DNA of 64,000 nucleotides, taken from the NCBI GenBank assembly GCA_965222015.1, contig CBDCTL010000024.1, positions 682,001 to 746,000 on the forward strand. Direction: 5' to 3'. The stretch comes from JANQPX01 sp965222015. Lineage in GTDB: Bacteria; Pseudomonadota; Alphaproteobacteria; Geminicoccales; Geminicoccaceae. This document shows positions 36,203-54,355 of the stretch, piece after piece (the first letter of the stretch is position 1; every line of letters starts with the position of its first letter). The notes under the pieces are model-generated. The model saw only the letters and a list, made by a program, of their open reading frames with translations. It did not search any database and was not told the origin of the DNA. The translations under genes were made by a program, and so were the position numbers.

Positions 36203-38278
36203 TCAGGCGTATTTCTCCTTGATTTCCTCGGCGACCATCTGCGGCACCGGCTCGTAGTGGTCGAACGTCATGGTGAACTGCGCGCGCCCCTGGGAGAGGG
36301 AGCGGAGCGTGTTGACGTAGCCGAACATGGTGGCGAGCGGCACCATGGCGTTGATCACCTGCGCGTTCGCCCTCGGCTCCATGCCGCTGATATTGCCGCG
36401 CCGGCTGTTCAGGTCACCGATGATGTCGCCCATATACTCTTCCGGCGTCACCACCTCGACCGACATCACGGGCTCCAGAAGAATCGGCTTCGACTTGCCG
36501 ACCCCTTCACGGAACGCCGCGCGGGACGCGATCTCGAAGGCCATCACCGAGCTGTCGACGTCGTGATAGGCGCCGTCATAGAGCGTCACCATCATGTCGA
36601 CCATCGGAAATCCGGCGAGCACGCCTGATTCCATCGAGGACTTCAGGCCCTTTTCGACGCCGGGGATGTACTCCTTCGGCACGTTGCCGCCGACGATCTT
36701 GCTCTCGAACACGAAGCCCGATCCGCGCTCGCCCGGCTCGAACTGGAGCTTGATGCGCGCGAACTGACCGGAACCGCCTGTCTGCTTCTTGTGGGTATAG
36801 TCGATGTCGGCATTGCCGGTGATGGTCTCGCGATAGGCCACCTGCGGCGCACCGACATTGGCGTCCACCTTGAACTCGCGGCGGAGACGATCGACGATGA
36901 TCTCCAGATGCAGCTCGCCCATGCCCTTGATGATGGTCTGCGCGGTCTCGGGATCCGTGCCGACCTGGAAGGAAGGGTCTTCTGCGGCAAGTTTGCCGAG
37001 CGCCACCGAAAGCTTCTCCTGATCCGCCTTGGTCTTCGGCTCGACCGACACCTCGATGACCGGATCCGGAAACTCCATGCGCTCCAGGATCACCGGCTTG
37101 TCCGGATTGGAGAGCGTGTCGCCAGTCGTCGTCGACTTCAGGCCGACCAGAGCGACGATGTCGCCGGCGCGCGCTTCCTTGATCTCTTCCCGGCTGTTCG
37201 CGTGCATCTCGAGGATGCGGCCGATGCGTTCGCGCTGACCCTTGACCGTATTCATCACATAAGAGCCGCTTTCCAGCATGCCGGAATAGATCCGGATGAA
37301 GGAGAGCGTGCCGACGAACGGGTCGGTCATGATCTTGAAGGCGAGCGCCGAGAACGGCTCGTCGTCCGAGGATTTCCGGGTCATCGGCTCGTCGGTGCCG
37401 GGCTTCACGCCCTGGGTCGGCGGCACCTCGGTCGGGGACGGCAGGAAGTCGACGACCGCATCCAGGAGCGGCTGCACGCCCTTGTTCTTGAAGGCCGAGC
37501 CGCAGAGCACCGGCACGAAGGTGCCGTCCAGCGTGCCCTTTCGGATGCAGCGCTTCAAGGTCTCCTCGTCCGGCTCGTCGCCGCCGAAATAGGCTTCGAG
37601 CACGTCATCGTCGAGCTCGACCGCGGCCTCGATCAGCTGGTTGCGATAGGTTTCGGCCTGGTCCTTCAGGTCGTCCGGAACATCGCCATATTCGAACTCG
37701 GCGCCAAGGCTGTCGTCCTTCCAGGTCACGCCCTGGTTCTTCACCAGATCGACATTGCCGATATAGTCGGCCTCGGCGCCGATCGGGAGCGTCAGCACCA
37801 GCGGCACGGCACCCAAACGATCCTTGATCATCTCGACGCAGCGGAAGAAATCGGCGCCGGTGCGATCCATCTTGTTGACGAAACAGATGCGCGGAACCTT
37901 GTACTTGTCCGCCTGGCGCCAGACCGTTTCGGACTGCGGCTCGACGCCGGCGACCGAATCGAACACCGCGACCGCGCCGTCGAGCACGCGAAGCGAGCGC
38001 TCCACCTCGATGGTGAAGTCGACATGGCCCGGCGTGTCGATAATGTTGACGCGATGATTCCTCCAGGCCGCGGTGGTCGCGGCCGAGGTGATGGTGATGC
38101 CGCGTTCCTGCTCCTGCTCCATCCAGTCCATGGTCGCGGCGCCGTCATGGACTTCGCCGATCTTGTAGGACTTGCCGGTGTAGAAAAGGATGCGCTCGGT
38201 CGTCGTGGTCTTGCCGGCATCGATGTGGGCCATGATGCCGATATTGCGATAGCGCTCGAGTGGGGTCGTACGCGGCAT
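36203..38278 (-). CDS. fusA: Elongation factor G
   Basis: Translocation GTPase of 691 residues. Domain I holds the P-loop AHIDAGKTTTTERILFYTG (residues 17-35), DTPGHVDFTIEVERSLRVLD and NKMD. Domains II-V follow, with the domain IV region QTGGSGQFARIKLQFEPGE and C-terminal YEPVPQMVAEEI. Canonical length, so this is the housekeeping factor and not an EF-G2 paralogue. It follows rpsG by 18 bp. Confidence 0.98.
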   Translation of the reverse strand: MPRTTPLERYRNIGIMAHIDAGKTTTTERILFYTGKSYKIGEVHDGAATMDWMEQEQERGITITSAATTAAWRNHRVNIIDTPGHVDFTIEVERSLRVLDGAVAVFDSVAGVEPQSETVWRQADKYKVPRICFVNKMDRTGADFFRCVEMIKDRLGAVPLVLTLPIGAEADYIGNVDLVKNQGVTWKDDSLGAEFEYGDVPDDLKDQAETYRNQLIEAAVELDDDVLEAYFGGDEPDEETLKRCIRKGTLDGTFVPVLCGSAFKNKGVQPLLDAVVDFLPSPTEVPPTQGVKPGTDEPMTRKSSDDEPFSALAFKIMTDPFVGTLSFIRIYSGMLESGSYVMNTVKGQRERIGRILEMHANSREEIKEARAGDIVALVGLKSTTTGDTLSNPDKPVILERMEFPDPVIEVSVEPKTKADQEKLSVALGKLAAEDPSFQVGTDPETAQTIIKGMGELHLEIIVDRLRREFKVDANVGAPQVAYRETITGNADIDYTHKKQTGGSGQFARIKLQFEPGERGSGFVFESKIVGGNVPKEYIPGVEKGLKSSMESGVLAGFPMVDMMVTLYDGAYHDVDSSVMAFEIASRAAFREGVGKSKPILLEPVMSVEVVTPEEYMGDIIGDLNSRRGNISGMEPRANAQVINAMVPLATMFGYVNTLRSLSQGRAQFTMTFDHYEPVPQMVAEEIKEKYA

Positions 38279-38296
38279 GGCGGTTTTCTCTGCTCT

Positions 38297-38767
38297 CTAC
38301 CAGCGATAGTGGGAGAACGCGCGGTTGGCTTCCGCCATCCGCAAGGTGTCCTCCCGCTTCTTGAAGGCGGCGCCGCGGCTCTGGGCGGCGTCCATCAGCT
38401 CGCCGGCCAGCCGGTCCACCATGGTCTTTTCGGAGCGCTTGCGCGCAGTGTCGATGATCCAGCGGATCGCCAGCGTCTGCCGGCGGGACGGGCGCACTTC
38501 GACCGGCACCTGGTAGGTGGCGCCACCGACCCGTCGGGAGCGCACCTCGAGTGACGGCTTGACGTTCTCGAGCGCCTCCTTGAACACCTCAAGCGGATCG
38601 CGCGACATGCGGCTTTCCATCTTGTCGAAGGCGCCATAGACGATGCGCTCGGCGACCGACTTCTTGCCGTCGAGCATGATCGCGTTCATGAGGCGGGTCA
38701 CCACCTGATCCTTGAACTTCGGATCCGGCAGGATCTCGCGTTTTTCCGCTGCGCGGCGACGTGCCAT
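38297..38767 (-). CDS. rpsG: 30S ribosomal protein S7
   Basis: S7 nucleates the 30S head and contacts the E site; in E. coli it represses the str operon. The 156-residue product begins MARRRAAEKREILPDPKF and has GGATYQVPVEVRPSRRQTLA and the C-terminal KKREDTLRMAEANRAFSHYR. It starts 10 bp after rpsL. Confidence 0.97.
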   Translation of the reverse strand: MARRRAAEKREILPDPKFKDQVVTRLMNAIMLDGKKSVAERIVYGAFDKMESRMSRDPLEVFKEALENVKPSLEVRSRRVGGATYQVPVEVRPSRRQTLAIRWIIDTARKRSEKTMVDRLAGELMDAAQSRGAAFKKREDTLRMAEANRAFSHYRW

Positions 38768-38777
38768 GGCTTCAGTC

Positions 38778-39149
38778 CTACTTCGGTCGTTTCGCGCCGT
38801 ATTTCGAACGGCGCTGGCGGCGGTCGGATACGCCCTGCGTATCGAGCGTGCCGCGGACGATATGATAGCGAACGCCCGGCAGATCCTTGACGCGGCCGCC
38901 GCGGATCAGGACCACCGAATGCTCCTGCAGATTGTGCCCCTCGCCGGGGATGTAGCTGGTCACCTCGAAGCCGTTGGTCAGCCGCACGCGCGCGACTTTC
39001 CGAAGGGCGGAATTCGGCTTCTTCGGGGTCGTGGTGTAGACCCTCGTGCACACGCCGCGGCGCTGCGGGCATTCCTGAAGCGCCGGCACCTTGTTGCGCT
39101 CCGGCTCACCTTTCCGCGGCTTGCGGACGAGCTGATTGATCGTCGGCAT
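38778..39149 (-). CDS. rpsL: 30S ribosomal protein S12
   Basis: S12 at the decoding centre controls accuracy and is the streptomycin target. Start set at the ATG at 39149 (MPTINQLVRKPRKGE), giving the canonical 123 residues; the open frame extends upstream without similarity. The decoding loops TTTPKKPNSALRKVARVRL and VKDLPGVRYHIVRG appear wild type at the resistance lysines. First gene of the str block, with a candidate promoter at 39335-39363. Confidence 0.97.
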   Translation of the reverse strand: MPTINQLVRKPRKGEPERNKVPALQECPQRRGVCTRVYTTTPKKPNSALRKVARVRLTNGFEVTSYIPGEGHNLQEHSVVLIRGGRVKDLPGVRYHIVRGTLDTQGVSDRRQRRSKYGAKRPK

Positions 39150-39334
39150 ACATCGCTCCAATGCTCGCCCCGGCGCCGGCCGAGCGCCAAGACGGCAAAC
39201 GCCCGGCAAGCGCAGACGAGGCCTCTTGGCCGTCTGGCTTCGAGCGAGGTTCGCAAAAAAAGGTCCTTAAAGATGGATGCCGCGTCTGGACCGAGAGCCC
39301 ACCACCAGCAACCCAACTGGACAGTCGAGCACGT

Positions 39335-39363
39335 TAACTAGAGACCCGCCGGGCGCTCGTCAA
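39335..39363 (-). promoter_or_regulatory. Candidate sigma-70 promoter for rpsL/str genes
   Basis: On the minus strand, TTGACG (39363-39358), 17 bases, then TAGTTA (39340-39335). Five of six matches at -35 with ideal spacing; the -10 matches less well. Placed just downstream of the rpoC terminator. Confidence 0.6.
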
Positions 39364-39436
39364 CCCTCTATCGCCGGAAACGCCCGGCAATTGACTGAAA
39401 TTCGAAGGGCTTCCGCCTGAAACCGATCAAATGAAA

Positions 39437-39458
39437 GAGCCGGCCCGAAGGCCGGCTC
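39437..39458 (-). terminator. Rho-independent terminator after rpoC
   Basis: A perfect 9 bp GC-rich stem (GAGCCGGCC / GGCCGGCTC) with a TTCG tetraloop on the transcribed strand, followed by TTTCATTT, 28 bp after the rpoC stop. Marks the end of the rplJL-rpoBC transcription unit. Confidence 0.8.
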
Positions 39459-39485
39459 GTTCCCCTTGCCGATGTCCGCCCGAAC

Positions 39486-43712
<4,227 letters not shown>

Positions 43713-43781
43713 GTGCCGCTCCTTTCCGATTGACCGCTAGAGGACGGGCGCCGCTCAGCTGCCGGCTGCCCTCGCCTCGGA

Positions 43782-47897
<4,116 letters not shown>

Positions 47898-48242
47898 TGC
47901 GAATCCCGTTTCGACGGCTGACGATCCCAGGATGATATTTCGATCAAGAACGAACGATCAGGCGAACAGGATAGCCTGGCCCCCGCGCGTTGATTGTGCC
48001 GCAACGCTGCGAAAACCGATGACGCCTTCGATGGTTCGACGACGAAACCCATGGGATCAGACGGGCGGTATCCTTCAGTAGCAGACGCGCTCGAAACCCG
48101 AGAAGCCACGCTCCCGAAGCGAGGACGACGGCGAGAGGGCGTCGAGCGCAGATAGTGTTTTCCGACCGGAAATGCCAATCGCGCCGGCAGCCGCCCGAAG
48201 GAGGCTGCAGCGCGATCGGTGCGCCGATCGGACGGCGCCGAT
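47898..48242. other. Intergenic region between rplL and rpoB
   Basis: 345 bp without a convincing gene. In proteobacteria this gap carries transcriptional attenuation and RNase processing sites that set the ribosomal-protein to polymerase ratio. A small hairpin (48213-48230) lies right after rplL; no promoter is obvious to me. Confidence 0.6.
48213..48230 (-). terminator. Hairpin after rplL, candidate attenuator
   Basis: CGATCGG and CCGATCG pair over a 4-base loop, 12 bp after the rplL stop. There is no U-run, so partial termination or RNA processing is more likely than a full stop, as expected upstream of rpoB. Confidence 0.4.
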
Positions 48243-48620
48243 TTACTTGACCTCGACGGAAGCGCCGGCGCCTTCGAGCTGCTCCTTGAGCTTGGCGGCC
48301 TCGTCCTTGTCGACGCCTTCCTTGACCGCCTTCGGTGCGCCTTCGACCAGGTCCTTGGCTTCCTTGAGGCCGAGACCGGTGATCGCGCGCACCTCCTTGA
48401 TGACGTTGATCTTCTTGTCGCCGGCGGCGGCGAGGATCACGTCGAACTCGGTCTGCTCTTCGGCAGCCTCGGCGGCAGGCGCCGCACCGGCAGCGGCGAC
48501 GGCGACCGGAGCGGCCGCGGACACGCCCCACTTTTCCTCGAGCATCTTCGAAAGCTCAGCGGCTTCCATGACGGTCAGCGCCGAAAGGCTGTCGACCATT
48601 TGTTCCAGATTCGCTGCCAT
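48243..48620 (-). CDS. rplL: 50S ribosomal protein L7/L12
   Basis: The stalk protein that recruits translation GTPases. 125 residues: N-terminal dimerisation helices (MAANLEQMVDSLSALTVMEA), an Ala-rich hinge (about residues 36-55), and the C-terminal domain EQTEFDVILAAAGDKKINVI with GLGLKEAKDLVEGAPKAVKE. Follows rplJ by 73 bp. Confidence 0.97.
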   Translation of the reverse strand: MAANLEQMVDSLSALTVMEAAELSKMLEEKWGVSAAAPVAVAAAGAAPAAEAAEEQTEFDVILAAAGDKKINVIKEVRAITGLGLKEAKDLVEGAPKAVKEGVDKDEAAKLKEQLEGAGASVEVK

Positions 48621-48693
48621 GACTTTTTTTCTCCTTCGATCTCACCCGGCCGCCGCCCGCCGCGACGCCGTACATGACATGTTGTTTTCGGAT

Positions 48694-49203
48694 TCAGCCC
48701 TGTTCGGCGTGGGCGCCGAGCACCCGGGCGATCTGCCCTGCAGGCGCCTGCAGCACGCTTGCGATGCGCTGAGCCGGCGTATTGAGCATGCCGATAATCT
48801 TGGCGCGCAGCTCATCCAGCGACGGCAGGGCGGCCAGCGCCTTCACCTCGTCGGCCGAGAGAAGATTGCCGTCGAGCCCGCCGCCGATCACCACCAGCTT
48901 GTCGTTCTTCTTGGCGAAGTCGACAACGGCCTTGGGTGCGGCCACCGGATCGTCCGAATAAGCGATCGCAGTCGGACCGGTGAACAGATCCTTGATCGGA
49001 TCGAACGCCGTATCGGCGAGCGCGATCTTGGCCAGTCTGTTTTTGGTCACGCGAAATCTGGCGCCGGCATCCTTCATGCCGCGCCTGAGCTCGGTCACCT
49101 CAGCGACGCTCAGCCCCTGAAAATGCGTAACCACCACGACGCCCGCCTCGGCAAACACACCGTGCAGGCTGTCGACGATCTCCAGTTTTTCCGCTCGAAG
49201 CAC
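48694..49203 (-). CDS. rplJ: 50S ribosomal protein L10
   Basis: L10 anchors L7/L12 dimers on the stalk base and, with them, autorepresses its own mRNA. The 169-residue product starts at a GTG (LRAEKLEIVDSLHGVF) with a GGAG ribosome-binding site 6 bases upstream. Conserved VVVTHFQGLSVAEVTELRRG and RVTKNRLAKIAL are present; the C-terminal helix that binds L7/L12 follows. A 303 bp leader precedes it. Confidence 0.96.
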   Translation of the reverse strand: MLRAEKLEIVDSLHGVFAEAGVVVVTHFQGLSVAEVTELRRGMKDAGARFRVTKNRLAKIALADTAFDPIKDLFTGPTAIAYSDDPVAAPKAVVDFAKKNDKLVVIGGGLDGNLLSADEVKALAALPSLDELRAKIIGMLNTPAQRIASVLQAPAGQIARVLGAHAEQG

Positions 49204-49506
49204 CTAAAGCTCCAACAGGCTATCTCGTTCCGAGGCGAAGCCGCAGCCGGCCCAAACCCCCATTACTTCCCGTCCGATGCCCACCCCGGCCGAAACCGAA
49301 GGCGGCCCGAACAAAGCATCACGGCAGCACCAAACGACGACGGCGGCGCATGGTTTAAAACCCACGCCGCTGTGACCGCAGGACTGTTCCGGCAGTTCTT
49401 TGTTGGCATCCGACCGAGCACTTGCCAATAGACTCAAACATAAGCCGGGATCCTTCGAGCGCAAGCCCTTTTTTTCTGGAAATGCGCTCTCGTCGCAACA
49501 GCCGGA
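49204..49506 (-). promoter_or_regulatory. rplJ leader region with candidate promoter
   Basis: 303 bp between rplA and rplJ with no gene. On the minus strand CTTGCG, 17 bases, TATGTT gives a plausible promoter in the rplA-proximal part (near 49435-49465), preceded by an A-run. The remaining roughly 230 bases are the expected place for an L10(L12)4-binding leader; the segment reading GAACTGCCGGAACAG / TCCTGCGGTCACAG resembles such leaders, but I did not fold it. Confidence 0.5.
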
Positions 49507-50202
<696 letters not shown>

Positions 50203-50207
50203 CGCTC

Positions 50208-50636
50208 TTACTCCACCACCTCGAGGCCCATCGAACGGGCGGAGCCTTTGATCATCTCGGCCGCGGCGTCGATGTCGTTGGCGTTCAGATCCACCATCTT
50301 CTGTTCGGCGATTTCACGCACCTGCGCCATGGTCACCTTGCCGGCCGTCTCCTTGCCGGGCGTCTTGCCGCCCTTGCCGAGCTTGGCCGCCTTCTTCAGG
50401 AAGTAGCTCGCCGGCGGCGTCTTGGTGGTGAAGGTGAAGGTGCGGTCCTGATAGGCCGTGATCACCACGGGAATCGGCATCCCGGGCTCCATGCCCTGGG
50501 TGGAGGCGTTGAACGCCTTGCAGAACTCCATGATGTTCAGGCCGCGCTGACCCAGCGCAGGACCGATCGGGGGAGAAGGATTGGCCTTGCCGGCCGGAAC
50601 CTGGAGCTTGATGTAGCCCGCGATCTTCTTGGCCAT
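50208..50636 (-). CDS. rplK: 50S ribosomal protein L11
   Basis: L11 at the GTPase centre is needed for stringent-response activation. 142 residues, with IKLQVPAGKANPSPPIGPAL and GQRGLNIMEFCKAFN near the N-terminus and the rRNA-binding C-domain ending IKGSARSMGLEV. It follows nusG by 76 bp. Confidence 0.97.
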   Translation of the reverse strand: MAKKIAGYIKLQVPAGKANPSPPIGPALGQRGLNIMEFCKAFNASTQGMEPGMPIPVVITAYQDRTFTFTTKTPPASYFLKKAAKLGKGGKTPGKETAGKVTMAQVREIAEQKMVDLNANDIDAAAEMIKGSARSMGLEVVE

Positions 50637-50712
50637 GTTCTGACCTCTCGTTCACGCGGTACAAACGCGGCCGGGCCCTCCCGGTACCGCTCCCGCGCGG
50701 GATTTTCTTTAC

Positions 50713-51354
50713 CTAAAGTCGTTCGACCTGGGAGTATTCGAGCTCGACCGGTGTCGCCCGTCCGAAGATCGAGACGCTGACCTTCAGCCGGCCCTTGGCC
50801 TCGTCGACCTCCTCGACCACGCCGTTGAACGAGCTGAACGGCCCGTCCACCACGCGCACCTGATCGCCGGAGAGGAAGGTGATCAGCGGGCGCGGATGCT
50901 CGGTGCCCTCCTGCATCTGGTTCTGGATGCGCAGCGCCTCTTCCTCGGTGATCGGCGCCGGCTTGCCGTTCGGCCCGAGAAAGCCCGTGACCTTCGCCGT
51001 GTTCCTGACCAGATGCCAGGTCTCGTCGTTGAGATCCATCTTCACCAGAACATAGCCCGGGAAGAATTTCCGTTCCGTGTTGACCTTCTTGCCGCGCTTG
51101 ACCTCGACCAGTTCCTCGGTAGGCACCAGGACCTCTTCGAACATGTCCTCCAGCCCCTGCTGGATCGCCTGCTCGCGGATCGACTGCGCCACCTTCTGCT
51201 CGAAGTTCGAGTAGACGTGAATGATGTACCAACGGGCCGTCATGCTGCCACCCATGCCCTTTAGATCAGCTTTATCGCTCGGCTCGGACGCCTCGTCCGG
51301 GGCCGCGGCCTGCGTGTCCGCCAGTTCCGCCGTTTCCGTCATGCTATCCGCCAA
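50713..51354 (-). CDS. nusG: Transcription termination/antitermination protein NusG
   Basis: NusG links RNA polymerase to Rho or to the ribosome. The NGN domain starts TARWYIIHVYSNFEQKVAQS and the KOW domain is GDQVRVVDGPFSSFNGVVEE. From the first ATG the protein has 213 residues, with a 37-residue acidic N-terminal extension that overlaps secE by 11 bp. An internal ATG at 51243 gives the usual 176-residue form. Neither start has a strong ribosome-binding site, so the start is unresolved. Confidence 0.95.
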   Translation of the reverse strand: MADSMTETAELADTQAAAPDEASEPSDKADLKGMGGSMTARWYIIHVYSNFEQKVAQSIREQAIQQGLEDMFEEVLVPTEELVEVKRGKKVNTERKFFPGYVLVKMDLNDETWHLVRNTAKVTGFLGPNGKPAPITEEEALRIQNQMQEGTEHPRPLITFLSGDQVRVVDGPFSSFNGVVEEVDEAKGRLKVSVSIFGRATPVELEYSQVERL

Positions 51355-51541
51355 TACCCAAAATCAACTGGATGACCCAGGCGATGACCTGATCGACCAG
51401 GAAAAAGAACAGCGCCGCCAGGATGGCCATCACGAACACCATCGCCGTGGTGGTGATCAGCTCTTTCCTGGTCGGCCAGGTCACCTTGGCCATTTCCTGG
51501 CGCACTTCGCGAACGAACTGCGCCGGCGACGTCTTCGCCAT
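51344..51541 (-). CDS. secE: Preprotein translocase subunit SecE
   Basis: A 65-residue short-form SecE with one C-terminal membrane helix. The conserved cytoplasmic part FVREVRQEMAKVTWPTRKEL is complete, followed by the helix from TTTAMVFVMAILAALFFFLV (as ITTTAMVFVMAILAALFFF). Co-transcribed with nusG and downstream of tRNA-Trp. Confidence 0.95.
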   Translation of the reverse strand: MAKTSPAQFVREVRQEMAKVTWPTRKELITTTAMVFVMAILAALFFFLVDQVIAWVIQLILGIGG

Positions 51542-51597
51542 CAGATCTACCTAGTCTCTTGTCTATCGAATCGATGCCCTGGCGAACGCCGATGTCC

Positions 51598-51673
51598 TGG
51601 CAGGAGTGGAGGGACTCGAACCCCCAACCCCCGGTTTTGGAGACCGGTGCTCTACCAATTGAGCTACACTCCT
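51598..51673 (-). tRNA. tRNA-Trp (CCA)
   Basis: 76 nt cloverleaf on the minus strand, acceptor AGGAGTG / CACTCCT, D-loop TAGCTCAATTGGTAGAG, anticodon loop CTCCAAA (anticodon CCA), T-arm GGTTCGAGTCC, discriminator G and an encoded CCA end. Lies between tufB and secE. Confidence 0.97.
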
Positions 51674-51720
51674 CCTGACCGGCAACGCCGGCAGGCTCGA
51701 TTTCGCCCTGCGTTTTGCCA

Positions 51721-51760
51721 CAAAACGAAACGGGCCGTCGACATCTCCGCCGACAGCCCG
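51721..51760 (-). terminator. Terminator after tufB
   Basis: On the minus strand CGGGCTGTCG pairs with CGACGGCCCG (one G-U pair) around a 10-base loop, followed by TTTCGTTTTG, about 60 bp after the tufB stop and before tRNA-Trp. Confidence 0.65.
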
Positions 51761-51822
51761 CCTTAGCTACGACTTTTCAAGCCCTACCGCAAGGGCCCTT
51801 CACTCATTATCTCGAAACGAAA

Positions 51823-53016
<1,194 letters not shown>

Positions 53017-53079
53017 CGCTCATGATCCTCGACTGCAACACCATCGCAGCATCTCAGGCGATCGTTTCGGGCCGGGGGA

Positions 53080-53153
53080 TGGAGCGGGTGATGGGAATCG
53101 AACCCACGTAACCAGCTTGGAAGGCTGGGGCTCTACCATTGAGCTACACCCGC
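53080..53153 (-). tRNA. tRNA-Gly (TCC)
   Basis: 74 nt on the minus strand: acceptor GCGGGTG / CACCCGC, D-arm AGCTCAATGGTAGAGC, anticodon loop CTTCCAA (anticodon TCC), T-arm GGGTTCGATTCCC, U discriminator typical of tRNA-Gly, and encoded CCA. Confidence 0.97.
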
Positions 53154-53290
53154 AAATACGCCGCCCGAAAAATCCGAGACACGCTCTGCGTTCGCTTGGT
53201 TTTATCAACCTGCTCATGTCGTCGCTCATGGAGAGATGTCAACCACCGGTCCATCAGCGCCGTTCCTTTCCGATCGAGCCGGCAACGATA

Positions 53291-53376
53291 TGGTGGAGGG
53301 GGTAGGATTCGAACCTACGTACGCGTACGCGGGCAGATTTACAGTCTGCTGCCTTTAACCACTCGGCCACCCCTCC
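53291..53376 (-). tRNA. tRNA-Tyr (GTA)
   Basis: 86 nt class II tRNA on the minus strand with acceptor GGAGGGG / CCCCTCC, anticodon loop CTGTAAA (anticodon GTA), a long variable arm (CCGCGTACGCGTACG), T-arm GTTCGAATCC, A discriminator and encoded CCA. Confidence 0.97.
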
Positions 53377-53420
53377 CTACCCTTGCCAAATCCTTGCCCG
53401 GAAGGGAAAAGAACGCCGCG

Positions 53421-53448
53421 AGTATCGATAATGCCCAGCCTTTGTCAA
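53421..53448 (-). promoter_or_regulatory. Promoter of the tRNA-Tyr/tRNA-Gly/tufB unit
   Basis: Minus strand TTGACA (53448-53443), a perfect -35 box, 16 bases, then GATACT (53426-53421), about 45 bp before tRNA-Tyr. It faces away from rlmB on the other strand. Confidence 0.7.
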
Positions 53449-53485
53449 TAAGGGTGCCCCTTAACGCCGAGGATTTCTAAGGATT

Positions 53486-54355
53486 ATGGCCAAACGACCG
53501 GCAAGCGCCCGCCCAGCCGCAAAAAAACGCCGCCAGTCCCCTTCTCCGCCGGGGTTTCGGGACAAGCCGCGCGCAGCCCATGCACCGTCACTGTCCAGTC
53601 GACCAGCAGCTGCCGGCGGCAGTGGCGGAAAGCTCTGGCTGTATGGGCGACATGCGGTGGAGGCGGCCCTCAGGAACCCGCGGCGCACCTGCCATCGGCT
53701 GCTGGCGACCGACGAGGCGCTGGAGCGCCTGGACCCCGCGACGCGCGCCCGTGCGCCGGAAATCCAGCGGATCGAGCGCGCCGATCTGGACGCGAGGCTC
53801 GGCGAACATGTGGTGCATCAGGGCATCGCACTCGCCGTCGCTCCTCTGCCGAGCCTGTCTCTGGAAAAGGCAGTCGGCGCCGACACGGCGGATCGTGCGA
53901 CCATTCTCGTTCTGGACCGCGTGAACGATCCGCACAATCTCGGCGCCATCCTGCGCTCGGCCATGGCCTTCGGCGTGCGTGCGGTGGTGGTGCCACACCG
54001 GCAGAGCGCCGAACTCGGCGGCGCCACGGCCAAAGCAGCGTCCGGCGCCCTCGACATGGTCCCGATCGTCGAGGTCACCAACATCGCCCGCGCCCTTGAT
54101 CAGCTGAAGGATCTCGGCTACTGGCGCGCCGGCCTCGACGGCTGCGCGGCGCAGACCCTCGACGAAGCCCCGAAATTCGAAAAACTCGCGCTGGTGCTCG
54201 GCGCCGAAGGCTCGGGCATCCGCCGGCTGGTGGCCGAGAAGTGCGACCTGCTGATGAGGCTGCCGATCAGTGAAAGAATGGAAAGCCTGAACGTTTCGGT
54301 CGCCGGCGGAATCGCGCTCTACGCGCTCGCCGAAGGCCGCATCGGCAGGGCCTGA
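53486..54355 (+). CDS. rlmB: 23S rRNA (guanosine-2'-O-)-methyltransferase RlmB
   Basis: SPOUT-class TrmH-family enzyme that methylates G2251 of 23S rRNA with S-adenosylmethionine. After a basic, Ala/Pro/Ser-rich N-terminus of about 48 residues comes WLYGRHAVEAALRNPRR (substrate-binding domain), then the knotted domain with LDRVNDPHNLGAILRSA, VLGAEGSGIRRLV and LPISERMESLNVSVAGGIAL. 289 residues. The last 37 bp overlap the convergent acyltransferase gene. Confidence 0.93.
   Translation: MAKRPASARPAAKKRRQSPSPPGFRDKPRAAHAPSLSSRPAAAGGSGGKLWLYGRHAVEAALRNPRRTCHRLLATDEALERLDPATRARAPEIQRIERADLDARLGEHVVHQGIALAVAPLPSLSLEKAVGADTADRATILVLDRVNDPHNLGAILRSAMAFGVRAVVVPHRQSAELGGATAKAASGALDMVPIVEVTNIARALDQLKDLGYWRAGLDGCAAQTLDEAPKFEKLALVLGAEGSGIRRLVAEKCDLLMRLPISERMESLNVSVAGGIALYALAEGRIGRA

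Larger units (their letters stand above)
39150..39485. other. Intergenic region between rpoC and rpsL
   Basis: 336 bp without a gene. It holds the rpoC terminator hairpin (39437-39458) and the rpsL promoter candidate (39335-39363), leaving a leader of roughly 180 bases before rpsL in which S7-type autoregulation could act; no specific structure is obvious to me there. Confidence 0.7.
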
